Positions 24,185-33,268 of a stretch of DNA of 64,000 bases are shown here, piece by piece. Within the stretch, counting starts at the first letter, position 1, and each line of letters starts with the position of its first letter. Under the pieces are notes generated by a model. It saw only the letters and a program-made list of their open reading frames with translations, had not been told where the DNA came from and ran no database searches. Position numbers and translations under genes: made by a program. Source of the stretch: Streptomyces sp. NBC_00554 (GTDB lineage Bacteria > Actinomycetota > Actinomycetes > Streptomycetales > Streptomycetaceae). Location of the stretch: positions 4,154,001 to 4,218,000 of the forward strand of contig NZ_CP107799.1 in assembly GCF_041431135.1 (NCBI RefSeq), read 5' to 3'.

Positions 24185-25189
24185 TCAGCGCTGCACGAAC
24201 ACGTAATCGGCCTGGTAGGGCACGCCCACGATGGCGCCCGGTGAGCAGGAGCCGGCCGGGGCGACTCCGCCCACGGTGTTGAGGCGCAGGATCTCCTGCG
24301 TACCGGCGAGAAGGCCGCGGTGCTTGCCGGACTGGGTGGCCTTGAGGTCGAGCTCGGGGATGTTCTTGTCGCCGTTCGGGGTCTTGCTGATCACGGCGCC
24401 GGTGACCGCGCTGCGGTCGGGCGCGATCCACTGCGGGGTTCCGGAGTTGGGCTTCACGAACGAGTGTGCGATGTTGCCGCCCAGTACGGCCGAGACATCA
24501 CGCTGGGCGAAGGCGTACCCGCCACCCTCGACCGCCTTGCACTCGTAGATCTGCTTGCCCTTGACGACAGACGCCTGGAAGTTCTTCAGGGCGTTGCGGA
24601 AGTCGAAGGATCCGGTGACCTTGTGGAGCTGGCCGCGGACGGCGCCGCCCGGGAACTCGGCGGTGTGCAGATTGGCGTAGAAGGCGCCCGGGTCGCTCTT
24701 CAACTGATCGAGGAGGGCGGCGTCCTTGACCGTCACGGTCCCGGTGACGGTGCGGCCCTTGCTCTTGGCCAGCAGCTTGGTGAAGTCGACCTTGACGCCG
24801 CCGTTGGTGCCCTTGGCGCCCTGGTGGATGTGCAGCAGGGTCGGCTTGCCGGTGCCGCGCCACTTCACGGCGACGGACACCTTGCTGCCCTCGACCTTGA
24901 CGAACTCCAGGGCCGCGCCGTCCTTGTCGCCGACGGCGGGGCCGCCCTGGACGGGGACCTCGTTGGCGCCGTTGAGGCTGGTGGCGAGGATAGTGCCGCC
25001 CTTGCCGCCAAGGACTCCGCTCTGCACGGCGATGGTCTGGTCGCCGTGCCCGGCGTGGCTCTTGTTGTCGCTTCCGCCGGCGGCGACCGCCGGGATGACG
25101 GCGGCGGCGACTCCGGCCGCGGTGGCCACCGCGACACCGGTCAGGATCAGGCTCTTGCGACGCGTCGTGAACGTGGCGTTCGATCCCAT
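24185..25189 (-). CDS. Exported CHRD-DUF3455 two-domain protein
   Basis: 334 aa from ATG 25189 (GGGGAG 11 bases upstream). An N-terminal hydrophobic segment (S-L-I-L-T-G-V-A-V-A-T-A-A-G-V-A-A-A) ends at an A-V-A-A-G signal-cleavage site. Residues ~50-180 resemble a CHRD domain (L-N-G-A-N-E-V-P-V-Q-G-G, L-L-H-I-H-Q-G, A-N-L-H-T-A-E-F-P-G-G-A-V-R-G-Q-L). Residues ~190-334 match DUF3455 in pattern (I-Y-E-C-K-A, A-P-D-R-S-A-V-T-G, N-T-V-G-G-V-A-P, A-D-Y-V-F-V). The fusion of these two is unusual to me. Function unknown; single gene with its own terminator. Confidence 0.78.
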   Translation of the reverse strand: MGSNATFTTRRKSLILTGVAVATAAGVAAAVIPAVAAGGSDNKSHAGHGDQTIAVQSGVLGGKGGTILATSLNGANEVPVQGGPAVGDKDGAALEFVKVEGSKVSVAVKWRGTGKPTLLHIHQGAKGTNGGVKVDFTKLLAKSKGRTVTGTVTVKDAALLDQLKSDPGAFYANLHTAEFPGGAVRGQLHKVTGSFDFRNALKNFQASVVKGKQIYECKAVEGGGYAFAQRDVSAVLGGNIAHSFVKPNSGTPQWIAPDRSAVTGAVISKTPNGDKNIPELDLKATQSGKHRGLLAGTQEILRLNTVGGVAPAGSCSPGAIVGVPYQADYVFVQR

Positions 25190-25346
25190 GATTCTGTTTT
25201 CTCCCCGTATCTCAGCTGACGCCCCCTGCGTCAGCTTCTGGGAGGACATACGGACTCGATCTCAGACTGGACTCAATCCAAGTATGTGACGTACGCCACA
25301 ACAAGTCCGGCGGGTTCCTGAGGGGCTACGGGGCTACGGGGGCAGG

Positions 25347-26357
25347 TCACCCCGCCCGGTGCACCACCAGGTCGCACAGCTCGACCAGCGCGGCCTTCGC
25401 GTCGCACTCCGGCAACGGAGCCAGCGCGGCCCGCGCGTCCTCCGCGTACCGAACGGTGTCCCTGCGAGCCTGCTCAAGAGCCGGGTGCTCCCGCAGCCGG
25501 GCCAGCGCCTCGGCGTGCCGGGCGTCGTCCGTCATGTCGGAGTCCAGCAACTCGCACAGCGCGATGTCCTCGGCGAGACCGAGCCGTGCCACCCGCTCAC
25601 GCAGGCGCAGCACCGGCATCGTGGGAATCCCCTCGCGGAGATCCGTCCCGGGCGTCTTACCCGACTCGTGCGGGTCGGACGCGATGTCCAGCACATCGTC
25701 CGCGAGCTGGAAGGCGACGCCCAGCCGCTCCCCGTACTGGGTCAGCACGTCCACGACCGTCTCGTCGGCCCCGGACATCATCGCGCCGAACCGGCACGCG
25801 ACGGCGACCAGGGAGCCGGTCTTGCCGCTCAGCACATCGAGGTAGTGGTCGACCGGGTCACGCCCGTCGCGCGGGCCCGCGGTCTCCAGAATCTGTCCGG
25901 TGACGAGCCGTTCGAACGCCTCGGCCTGGATCCGCACGGCGTCGGGACCGAGGTCCGCCAGGATGTAGGAGGCGCGCGCGAAGAGGAAGTCTCCGGTGAG
26001 GACGGCCACCGAGTTGCCCCAGCGGGTGTTGGCGCTGGGCACCCCGCGCCGTACGTCCGCCTCGTCCATGACGTCGTCGTGGTACAGCGTGGCGAGATGC
26101 GTCAGCTCGACGACCACGGCCGAGGGCACGACACCCGGCGCGTAGGGATCGCCGAACTGCGAGGCGAGCGTCACGAGCAGCGGCCTGAACCGCTTTCCAC
26201 CCGCACGCACGAGGTGCTGGGCGGCTTCCGTGATGAAGGGGACCTCGCTCTTGGTGGCTTCGAGCAAACCCTCCTCGACAGCCGCCAATCCGGCCTGGAC
26301 ATCGGCTTCGAGAGCCTGGTCCCGCACGCTCAGCCCGAACGGCCCGACGACGGTCAC
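25347..26357 (-). CDS. Long-chain polyprenyl diphosphate synthase (menaquinone side chain)
   Basis: 336 aa trans-prenyltransferase. The first Asp-rich motif is D-D-V-M-D at 94-98 and the second D-D-V-L-D at 220-224; K-R-F-R-P near 55-59 binds diphosphate. The small residues before the first motif favour a long product, consistent with a heptaprenyl to nonaprenyl chain for menaquinone. GTG 26357 with CAGGAG about nine bases upstream. Its place between two nuo loci fits quinone supply, although other polyprenyl uses cannot be excluded. Confidence 0.9.
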   Translation of the reverse strand: MTVVGPFGLSVRDQALEADVQAGLAAVEEGLLEATKSEVPFITEAAQHLVRAGGKRFRPLLVTLASQFGDPYAPGVVPSAVVVELTHLATLYHDDVMDEADVRRGVPSANTRWGNSVAVLTGDFLFARASYILADLGPDAVRIQAEAFERLVTGQILETAGPRDGRDPVDHYLDVLSGKTGSLVAVACRFGAMMSGADETVVDVLTQYGERLGVAFQLADDVLDIASDPHESGKTPGTDLREGIPTMPVLRLRERVARLGLAEDIALCELLDSDMTDDARHAEALARLREHPALEQARRDTVRYAEDARAALAPLPECDAKAALVELCDLVVHRAG

Positions 26358-26738
26358 GAGAGGTTCTCCTGTCTGCTGACGATCACATGGCGAACTCGGT
26401 CGATCATTCGGTCGGTGACGCGGTTTGTCGATGTGTCGCTGCCATCACTCAAGTCAGCGTATCCGGTCACGTTTCGATCACCACGAGCGCCCACCGTCCC
26501 TGTAGCCGACTTCCCTCACGAGTTCCCCCGGGCGGGAGGGACGGGGCACAGCCCGGGCGGTATCCGATCACGAGAGGTATGTTCTTGATCAACTAATACG
26601 AGCCGATATCCGCCTACTTGCCACACTCCCCGGTGACCCGCAGCGTCCCCGGCGCGCCCCGTCACCCCGTGCCCCGCAGCGTGCCCAACGCCCCCGTCAC
26701 CCCGTGCCCCGCAGCGACCAGCAAGGAGACCGGCCGCC
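26358..26738. other. Divergent spacer without a recognisable gene
   Basis: 381 bases between the prenyl synthase and the peptide permease. The first 250 bases presumably hold both promoters, which I cannot place. Near the permease a 25-bp sequence is repeated exactly (26657-26681 and 26692-26716), with a weaker third version just before. Confidence 0.5.
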
Positions 26739-28247
26739 GTGTCCCGAAGCACCGTCGAAACCGAGCCCGGCGGCGAGCCGCCGCCGCCTCCGGGTGACGA
26801 CCACGCCTTCTTCGGCCAGCCCAGGGGCCTGCTCACCCTCTCCGGCCTGGAGGTCTGGGAACGCTTCTCGTTCCTCGGCATGCAGGCGATCCTCGTCCTC
26901 TACTTCGCCGACACCGTCGCCCACGGCGGTTTGGGCATGTCGTCGGGCACGGCCGCCTCGGTGTCGGCCGCGTACGGAACGCTCGTCTATCTGGTCTCGG
27001 TCGCCGGCGGCTGGCTCGCCGACCGGATGCTCGGCTCGTACCGCGCGGTCCTGTGGGGCGGCATCCTGATCGCCTGCGGCCACTACTCCATGGCGGTGCC
27101 GACGGCCACCATGACCTGGGTCGGCCTGGGCCTGATCAGCGCGGGCACCGGCCTGCTCAAGCCCAACGTCGCCACCATGGTCGGCAAGCTCTACCGCACC
27201 GACGACGACCGCCGCGACGCCGGCTTCGCCCTCTACTACATGGCGATCAACATCGGCGCCTTCGCGGGCCCGCTCATCACCGGCTGGCTCGGCGACCACC
27301 GGGGCTGGCACTGGGGTTTCTCGGCGGCGGCGGTCGGCATGACCTTCGGCCTGATCCAGTACGTCATGGGCCGCCGTCACCTGGCCGGACGCAAGCGCGC
27401 GGCGGAATTCGCGCTCGCTCCCGACGCGATGCGCCGCGCGGTCCTGCTGATCGTCCTCGGCATCCTCGCGGCGGCCGTGCTCGCGACTCTCCTCGCGGTG
27501 GTCGGCTACCTGACGATGGACCGCTTCGTCGACCTGCTCACCCTCATCTCGGTGATCGCGCCGGTCGTCTACTTCGTAGTGATGTTCAAGAGCCCCCGGG
27601 TGACGGACGCCGAACGCGGCCGCCTCCGCCCGTACATCGTCCTCTTCCTCGCCTCGACGGTCTTCAACTTCATCCTCTTCCAGGCGTACTCGACGATGAT
27701 GCTGCTCGCGGCGTCGAACGCCGAGACCACGATCCTCGGTTACGACTTCCCGGCCAGCTGGTACGCCTCCGCGCTCGGCGCCTTCGAGGTCGCCCTCGCG
27801 CCCGTGGTCGCCGCGCTGTGGGTCCGGATGGGCCACCGCCAGCCGCACGCCTCCAACAAGATCGCGATCGGGGTCGTGCTCGGCGGTCTGTCGTTCCTCC
27901 TGATGGTGCTGCCGACCAGCGGCCACAGCAGCGACGACTATCTGATGTCCGCGTGGTGGATCGTCGGCTCCTACTTCCTGCTCGGCCTCGGCGACATCCT
28001 CCTGGAGACCTCCGGCATGTCGGCCACCACGAAGCTCGCCCCGGCCGCCTTCACCAGCCAGACGATGTCCCTCTGGTTCCTGTCCCTCGCGCTCGCCAAC
28101 GGCATCCAGGCCCAGACCGTGAAGCTCTACGACGACGTCTCCAAGCCGGCCTACTTCGGCGTCAACGGCGCGATCGCGGTGGCCGCGGGCCTCGCCGTGA
28201 TGGCACTCGCGCCGTGGCTGCGCCGCACGATGCACCCCGTCCACTGA
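26739..28247 (+). CDS. POT/PTR-family proton-coupled di/tripeptide permease
   Basis: 502 aa with 12-14 helices. POT hallmarks are present: G-L-E-V-W-E-R-F-S-F-L-G-M (the E-x-x-E-R-F-x-Y-type proton motif, here with F), G-G-W-L-A-D-R-M-L-G and the family motif F-A-L-Y-Y-M-A-I-N-I-G-A. GTG start preceded by AAGGAGA. Imports small peptides with protons. The CocE-type hydrolase begins 18 bases after the stop, so the two are probably one operon for using acyl or peptide esters. Confidence 0.92.
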   Translation: MSRSTVETEPGGEPPPPPGDDHAFFGQPRGLLTLSGLEVWERFSFLGMQAILVLYFADTVAHGGLGMSSGTAASVSAAYGTLVYLVSVAGGWLADRMLGSYRAVLWGGILIACGHYSMAVPTATMTWVGLGLISAGTGLLKPNVATMVGKLYRTDDDRRDAGFALYYMAINIGAFAGPLITGWLGDHRGWHWGFSAAAVGMTFGLIQYVMGRRHLAGRKRAAEFALAPDAMRRAVLLIVLGILAAAVLATLLAVVGYLTMDRFVDLLTLISVIAPVVYFVVMFKSPRVTDAERGRLRPYIVLFLASTVFNFILFQAYSTMMLLAASNAETTILGYDFPASWYASALGAFEVALAPVVAALWVRMGHRQPHASNKIAIGVVLGGLSFLLMVLPTSGHSSDDYLMSAWWIVGSYFLLGLGDILLETSGMSATTKLAPAAFTSQTMSLWFLSLALANGIQAQTVKLYDDVSKPAYFGVNGAIAVAAGLAVMALAPWLRRTMHPVH

Positions 28248-28265
28248 AGCCACTGGGATCCCATC

Positions 28266-30263
28266 ATGCGCATCCGTACGTCCTTCCCCTACGAGACGGC
28301 TCACGAGGACGTCCTCATCCCGCTCCCGGACGGCACCCGCCTGTACGCCCGCATCTGGCGCCCGCTGACCGACGAGCCCGTACCTGCGCTCCTCGAGTAC
28401 CTCCCGTACCGGCTCACGGACTGGACCGCGCCGCGCGACTGGCAACGCCATCCCTGGTACGCCGGTCACGGCTACGCCTCCGTCCGCGTGGACGTCCGCG
28501 GCCACGGCAACTCGGAGGGCATGCCGACGGACGAGTACTCGGCGGTGGAGCTGGCCGACGGGGTTGAGGTGGTCAACTGGCTGGCGTCCCAGCCCTGGTG
28601 CTCGGGCAGGGTCGGCATGTTCGGCATCTCCTGGGGCGGCTTCAACTCGCTCCAGATCGCGGCCCTCGCGCCCGAACCGCTCAAGGCGATCGTCACGGTC
28701 TGCTCGGCGGACGACCGCTACGACAGCGACGTGCACTACATGGGAGGTTCCGTCCTCGCCGTCGACATGCACGCCTGGGCCGCCACCATGCTCGCCTTCG
28801 TCGCCCGCCCGCCGGACCCGGTGCACGTGGGCGAGGTGATGTGGCACGACATGTGGGTGAAGCGGCTGGAGGCGGTGGACCCCTTCATCCACACCTGGCT
28901 CGAGCACCAGACGCGGGACGCGTACTGGCGCCACGGCAGCGTCTGCGAGGACTACGGCGCGATCCAGGCCGCCGTCCTCGCGGTGGGCGGCTGGCACGAC
29001 CCGTACCGGGACACGGTGTTGCGCCTGGTCGAGAACCTGCCACCGGATCGCGTACGAGGCCTGATCGGCCCCTGGTCCCACCAGTACCCGGACCGGGGCC
29101 TGCCGCCGGGACCGGCGATCGGCTTCCTCCAGGAGACGCTGCGCTGGTGGGACCACTGGCTGCGCGACGGGGACACGGGCGTGATGTCGGAACCGCTCCT
29201 CCGCTCGTACGTCATGGACTCGCACCGCCCGGCAACGGTGTACGACGTGTTGCCGGGCCGGTGGGTGGGCGACGAGGCCTGGCCGTCCCCCTCCGTGACA
29301 CCGGTCTCGTACGGCCTCCAGGGCGCGCCGGTACTGGTGCGCTCCCCGCAGCACACGGGCGTGGACGCGGGCCGCTTCTTCCCCTTCGGGAACGACGCGG
29401 ACCTGCCGCCGGACCAGCGGGAGGAGGACGGGCGTTCGGCCTGCTTCGAGTTCGAAGTCCCGCAGGAGACCTGGGTGTTGGGCCGCCCGAAGGTGCGGTT
29501 GCGGCTGACGTCCTGGGCCGAGCGCGGCCAGGTGATCGCCCGGGTCTGCGACGTGGCCCCCGACGGCTCCTCCACACTCGTCACCCGTGGCGTCCTGAAC
29601 CTGTCAGCACGCCATGGCCGTGACCAGGCGGTTCCCTGGAAACCGGGCTCTACGGAGGACGTGCTTTTCGACCTGAACGGCATCGGCCACGCCTTCCCGT
29701 CCGGTCACCGCATCCGCCTCGCGGTCTCCTCCGCGTACTGGCCGTGGATCTGGCCCCAGCCCGGCTCGGAGGCGGGCTTCACCCTGGACCCGGCGGGCAG
29801 CGCCCTCGAACTCCCCGTACGGGCAAGGCAGTCGTCGTCCCCGATCACCTTCGAGGAGCCGGAGGAGTCCGAACCCCTGGGCGTCGTCGTACCGGCGACC
29901 CTCGACGAACCACGCCCCGAACGCCTCGTCGTACGCGACGTCGCCAAGGGCGAGTGGCGCCTCGAAGTCGACCCCCGCTACGGCGGCACCCGCGTCTATC
30001 CCGACGGCCTCGAATTCACGGAGGACGCGGTGGAGACGTACACGATCAATGAGTCGGATCCGCTGTCGGCCCGGACGCGGTCGACCTGGTCGATCCGGCT
30101 GCATCGGCCGGATTTGCCTTGGGATGCGCGGGTCTCCACAACCTCCGAAATCACCTGCGATGCCGATGACTTCATCACCTTGAACGAGCTGATCTGCAAG
30201 GACGGGGACGAAGTGGTGTTCCACCGGACGTGGGAGCGGCGAATTCCGCGGACTGCGGGCTAG
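28266..30263 (+). CDS. CocE/NonD-family alpha/beta hydrolase (X-Pro dipeptidyl-peptidase S15 type)
   Basis: 665 aa. The hydrolase core shows D-V-R-G-H-G-N-S-E-G and the nucleophile elbow G-I-S-W-G-G with Ser122; likely acid D245 (G-G-W-H-D-P-Y) and His272 (G-P-W-S-H-Q-Y). The C-terminal ~250 residues form the jelly-roll X-Pro dipeptidyl-peptidase domain (G-H-R-I-R-L-A-V-S-S). No signal peptide, so it acts in the cytoplasm, probably on imported peptides or esters given the permease in front. CocE relatives cleave esters, so peptidase activity is not proven. Confidence 0.88.
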   Translation: MRIRTSFPYETAHEDVLIPLPDGTRLYARIWRPLTDEPVPALLEYLPYRLTDWTAPRDWQRHPWYAGHGYASVRVDVRGHGNSEGMPTDEYSAVELADGVEVVNWLASQPWCSGRVGMFGISWGGFNSLQIAALAPEPLKAIVTVCSADDRYDSDVHYMGGSVLAVDMHAWAATMLAFVARPPDPVHVGEVMWHDMWVKRLEAVDPFIHTWLEHQTRDAYWRHGSVCEDYGAIQAAVLAVGGWHDPYRDTVLRLVENLPPDRVRGLIGPWSHQYPDRGLPPGPAIGFLQETLRWWDHWLRDGDTGVMSEPLLRSYVMDSHRPATVYDVLPGRWVGDEAWPSPSVTPVSYGLQGAPVLVRSPQHTGVDAGRFFPFGNDADLPPDQREEDGRSACFEFEVPQETWVLGRPKVRLRLTSWAERGQVIARVCDVAPDGSSTLVTRGVLNLSARHGRDQAVPWKPGSTEDVLFDLNGIGHAFPSGHRIRLAVSSAYWPWIWPQPGSEAGFTLDPAGSALELPVRARQSSSPITFEEPEESEPLGVVVPATLDEPRPERLVVRDVAKGEWRLEVDPRYGGTRVYPDGLEFTEDAVETYTINESDPLSARTRSTWSIRLHRPDLPWDARVSTTSEITCDADDFITLNELICKDGDEVVFHRTWERRIPRTAG

Positions 30264-30611
30264 GGCCTGATCCGCCGGACAGGCCCTAGGCGGCCGCCGG
30301 TCATCGTGCCTTCGAGCGTCCAGCGATTGCCCGTATTGCACCTAGATTGCCCGCGTCGCCGCTTTGTTCATGCTTGGTCGCGTGAAATGGGTCACGTCCG
30401 GACAAGATCGACATCTGACCCCGGTTCACAATTGCCCATTCGCGAAAGGCAAGTTGAGTTTCACATTCCGGTGGAATCGGGCGATTCTCGCTGCAATCCA
30501 CCGAGGCAAAAGCGATCTACGCCGCGAAATCGGGCCTTGTTCCCGACATGTGCTCTCGCATACGTTCGCGTCGATCCAGGCGGAACGCCGAATCCTGCCG
30601 CCGCCCGGAAA
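30264..30611. other. Upstream region of the LysM transglycosylase gene
   Basis: About 350 bases, somewhat less G+C rich than the coding surroundings, with no gene I trust on either strand. It must contain the promoter for the riboswitch-controlled transcript. Several long open frames here have no coding character. Confidence 0.5.
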
Positions 30612-30757
30612 CCCACCCACCCACGCGCTCACGGCAGGAGCGGGGGACCCAGGTAAGCCGCCGATCCGGACACCGGAACGGCTAGGGGTGAAGCCGCACC
30701 CACCACGCGGCCGGGCAGCTCCCGCCCGAACCCGACAGCTCACCTCGCAGGCGCCGG
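30612..30757 (+). promoter_or_regulatory. ydaO-type cyclic di-AMP riboswitch
   Basis: The leader contains the class hallmarks in order: GGAGCGGGGGACCC (30637-30650), G-G-G-G-T-G-A-A-G-C-C near 30685, then CCGAACCCGACAGCTCACCT with C-G-C-A-G-G-C-G (about 30725-30752). It ends just before the ribosome site of the LysM-transglycosylase gene. In Streptomyces this riboswitch precedes cell-wall hydrolase genes and turns expression down when c-di-AMP is high. Exact ends are approximate. Confidence 0.85.
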
Positions 30758-30770
30758 AGAGGAATTCGTC

Positions 30771-31526
30771 ATGCCCGCACGAGGCAAGCACCGCCGCCCC
30801 AGGACCAACCACCTCACCCGCGGCATGGTCGCGGCGGGAACGGGCGGAGCCGCGCTCGCACTCCCCCTGGTGAGCGCGACCGGCGCCCACGCCGCCACCC
30901 AGGCGTCCGTGCCCGCCCAGGTGACCGCGGCGGCGAAGTCCGCTCCCGCCGCCGTGCCCGACGTCAAGCTCGTCACGTACAAGGTCGCCGCGGGCGACAC
31001 CTTGTCCAAGATCGCGCGGGAACACACCAAGGACGGCAGCTGGCAGACGCTCTACAAGGCCAACGCCGCGGTCATCGGCAGCGACCCGGCGGCGCTGCGT
31101 CCGGGCACCACCCTGACGGTTGGCACGAAAACTGCCCAAACGTCCACGAAGTCGACCGGCTCCACCACGGAATCCGCGGCGGCCCCCGCCACCACCACGA
31201 CCTACACGGACGACCTCGACGGCTGGATCAAGGAGTCCCTGGACGTCATGGCCAAGGCCGGAATCCCCGGCACCTACGACGGCATCCACCGCAACATCAT
31301 TCGCGAGTCCGCGGGGAACCCCCTGGCCATCAACAACTGGGACTCCAACGCCGCCGCCGGCACCCCCTCCAAGGGCCTCCTCCAGGTCATCGACCCGACC
31401 TTCGCCGCCTACCACGTGGCCGGCACCTCGATGGACCCCTACGACCCGGTCGCGAACATCACGGCGGCCTGCAACTACGCCGCGGCGAAGTACGGTTCGA
31501 TCGACAACGTCAACGGGGCCTACTGA
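30771..31526 (+). CDS. Secreted LysM-transglycosylase (resuscitation/cell-wall hydrolase type)
   Basis: 251 aa. A signal peptide with a positive start (R-G-K-H-R-R-P-R) and hydrophobic core ends near A-H-A-A (residue 42). A LysM domain spans about 68-117 (Y-K-V-A-A-G-D-T-L-S-K-I-A), then a Thr/Ser linker and an SLT lysozyme-like domain from about 150 with I-I-R-E-S-A-G-N-P (probable catalytic Glu179) and G-L-L-Q-V-I. It binds and cuts peptidoglycan outside the cell. GGAGAGG upstream of the ATG. Control by the c-di-AMP riboswitch in its leader links it to germination or turgor signalling. Confidence 0.92.
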   Translation: MPARGKHRRPRTNHLTRGMVAAGTGGAALALPLVSATGAHAATQASVPAQVTAAAKSAPAAVPDVKLVTYKVAAGDTLSKIAREHTKDGSWQTLYKANAAVIGSDPAALRPGTTLTVGTKTAQTSTKSTGSTTESAAAPATTTTYTDDLDGWIKESLDVMAKAGIPGTYDGIHRNIIRESAGNPLAINNWDSNAAAGTPSKGLLQVIDPTFAAYHVAGTSMDPYDPVANITAACNYAAAKYGSIDNVNGAY

Positions 31527-31565
31527 GCAGGCAGTTCATCTCCGTACGACCGCCGGCGGACAGCT

Positions 31566-31594
31566 GGCGCATGGAACCGGCAGATCCATGCGCC
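31566..31594 (+). terminator. Stem-loop after the LysM transglycosylase
   Basis: GGCGCATGGA (31566-31575) and TCCATGCGCC (31585-31594) form a perfect 10-bp stem. A further CCATGCGCC at 31598-31606 could pair instead of the second arm, giving two mutually exclusive hairpins. Confidence 0.65.
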
Positions 31595-31711
31595 TCTCCA
31601 TGCGCCACAAAAATGCACCTGCCGGATCGCGGTCGGGAGCGTTATGCTCGCAGCGATGATGACTCAATCCGTAGGCAGATTGGGGGTCCCATCCGCGCAA
31701 GGTGAGTGCTG

Positions 31712-33172
31712 ATGCTCACTCGGACCGCGAATGGGGATTCCCGCCTTTCCTTCTGGCTGCGCGTGCGCGAGTTCGCCGTGCCGCCCTCCATGATCGAGAC
31801 TGCGACCGCCCGCCGCTCCGCCGGGGACTGGGCGGGGGCGTGTGCCGCCGCAGGTATCGACGTCGATTTCAATCTGCGTTCCGTGGCGCGCACGCATGGC
31901 CACGACCTCGCGGCCCGGATCCGGGCCGATCTCCGCCATCTGGCTCCCGACCTGTTGCGCTGGCACCTGCCGAGGGTCGCTCCTGACGGGCTGCTGCGCC
32001 CGGGGCTGACCATCGCCCTGGCACGGTACGAGTACGTGGCCGCGGGGCGTGAGGGCGCGCACCCGGTGTACCTCGTGGTCCGGACTCCGCCCGCCTGGGC
32101 GGACGCCGGCCAGCGGATCAGCCTCGCGCTGTGGGGCGGCCCCGGCTTCGAGTCCGGCTCATACCGGCATCCGCATCCTCACCCTCATCCTCATCCCAAC
32201 CGGCGGTACCGGCTCGACCTGCACCGGCACCTGTGGGACGCGCGCAGGGCCGACGAGCTGAGGGTCCGGTCCGGGGCCGATCGGCCGCGCGCCCCCTCCG
32301 CCGACCCGGATCCGGATCCGGATCCGCTGGGGATGGTGCCGCAGGAACGCCGGTGTGCTGTCGACCGATGGGCGGCCGAGGCGGGGATCCTGCTGCACGC
32401 CGAAGGGCGTACGGACGGCACCGGTACCGTCGCCGTGCGGATCGGGGCCCGGCATCGGCTGGCCCTGAAGCTGACCGCGGACAGGGACGGCCTCGCGCCA
32501 CCCGTCATGCGGATCGCCGCGGCGCCCACGGACGGCAGCGCCTCCGCACTGCCGGTACTGCCCGACGCGGCGACCTGGGTGCTGCCCGACCTGGAGCTGA
32601 TCCGCACCGGTTCGCTCGAGGTCGACCGGCTGCATCCACTGGTCGCCTCGGCACTGATGACGGGTCGCTCGCCGACCCGCTCCTCCCCCGTTCCGGACCG
32701 GGCCGCGGGCCAACCGCGACTCGTGGAGTGCCGTGGGGCCGAGCACCGGATCGGCCTGGTCGACGGGGTACTGGCGGCGCTGGACCACGACCCCGCCGAG
32801 GTCCGCCGGGAGGAACTGCTGGTCGCGCTCACCGGCACTCCGCTCCCCTGTCTGCAGGCCATCGACGAGGCACACCGGCGTCCGGACTGTCTCGCCGGCG
32901 TCCGCGAACGCCTGGTCCACGGCGACACCGCCGGCGCGCTGGCCGTCGTCGAAGGCCTGCTCGGCCCCGACGCGGTGCTGCGCGGCGGCGCCCTGCGGGA
33001 CGAGCTGGAGGCGGCCGCGGCACGGCGGATCACGTACGGGTTGTTCAGGGCGGGCCTGATCGGACCCGCGCCGGGACCCGGGCCCGACGGCATCAGCTGC
33101 CACCCGGCTTGTCACCGTCCCCGTGAACGCGGGCGCTCGCGCCCGCGCCCGCGCCGGGCGACCTTGCGCTGA
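31712..33172 (+). CDS. Unrecognised protein of a MoxR/vWA gene triplet
   Basis: 486 aa from ATG 31712 (AAGGTGAG six bases upstream; a GTG at 31706 is in frame). I do not recognise a family. The N-terminal ~130 residues look folded and helical (M-I-E-T-A-T-A-R-R-S-A-G-D-W). A His-Pro run (residues 153-162) and a D-P run (about 198-205) mark linkers, and a second folded half follows (I-G-A-R-H-R-L-A-L-K-L-T). The last ~35 residues are Arg/Pro rich. No signal or membrane helix. It is followed by the MoxR ATPase and vWA genes, so it may be their substrate, adaptor or effector. Confidence 0.75.
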   Translation: MLTRTANGDSRLSFWLRVREFAVPPSMIETATARRSAGDWAGACAAAGIDVDFNLRSVARTHGHDLAARIRADLRHLAPDLLRWHLPRVAPDGLLRPGLTIALARYEYVAAGREGAHPVYLVVRTPPAWADAGQRISLALWGGPGFESGSYRHPHPHPHPHPNRRYRLDLHRHLWDARRADELRVRSGADRPRAPSADPDPDPDPLGMVPQERRCAVDRWAAEAGILLHAEGRTDGTGTVAVRIGARHRLALKLTADRDGLAPPVMRIAAAPTDGSASALPVLPDAATWVLPDLELIRTGSLEVDRLHPLVASALMTGRSPTRSSPVPDRAAGQPRLVECRGAEHRIGLVDGVLAALDHDPAEVRREELLVALTGTPLPCLQAIDEAHRRPDCLAGVRERLVHGDTAGALAVVEGLLGPDAVLRGGALRDELEAAAARRITYGLFRAGLIGPAPGPGPDGISCHPACHRPRERGRSRPRPRRATLR

Positions 33173-33268
33173 CGCGGGGAGACCTCGCGACCCCGGAGGG
33201 ACCTTCGTCCCCCGCTCCCGGAGGGGCCTTCGTCCCCGTACCCACCACGAACCCAAAGGTGATCAAAC

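Noticed and set aside
26697..29354. 885-codon minus-strand ORF opposite the peptide permease and hydrolase
   Set aside because: It consists of His/Arg/Val/Asp-rich shadow sequence without domains, while the plus strand encodes two recognisable proteins.
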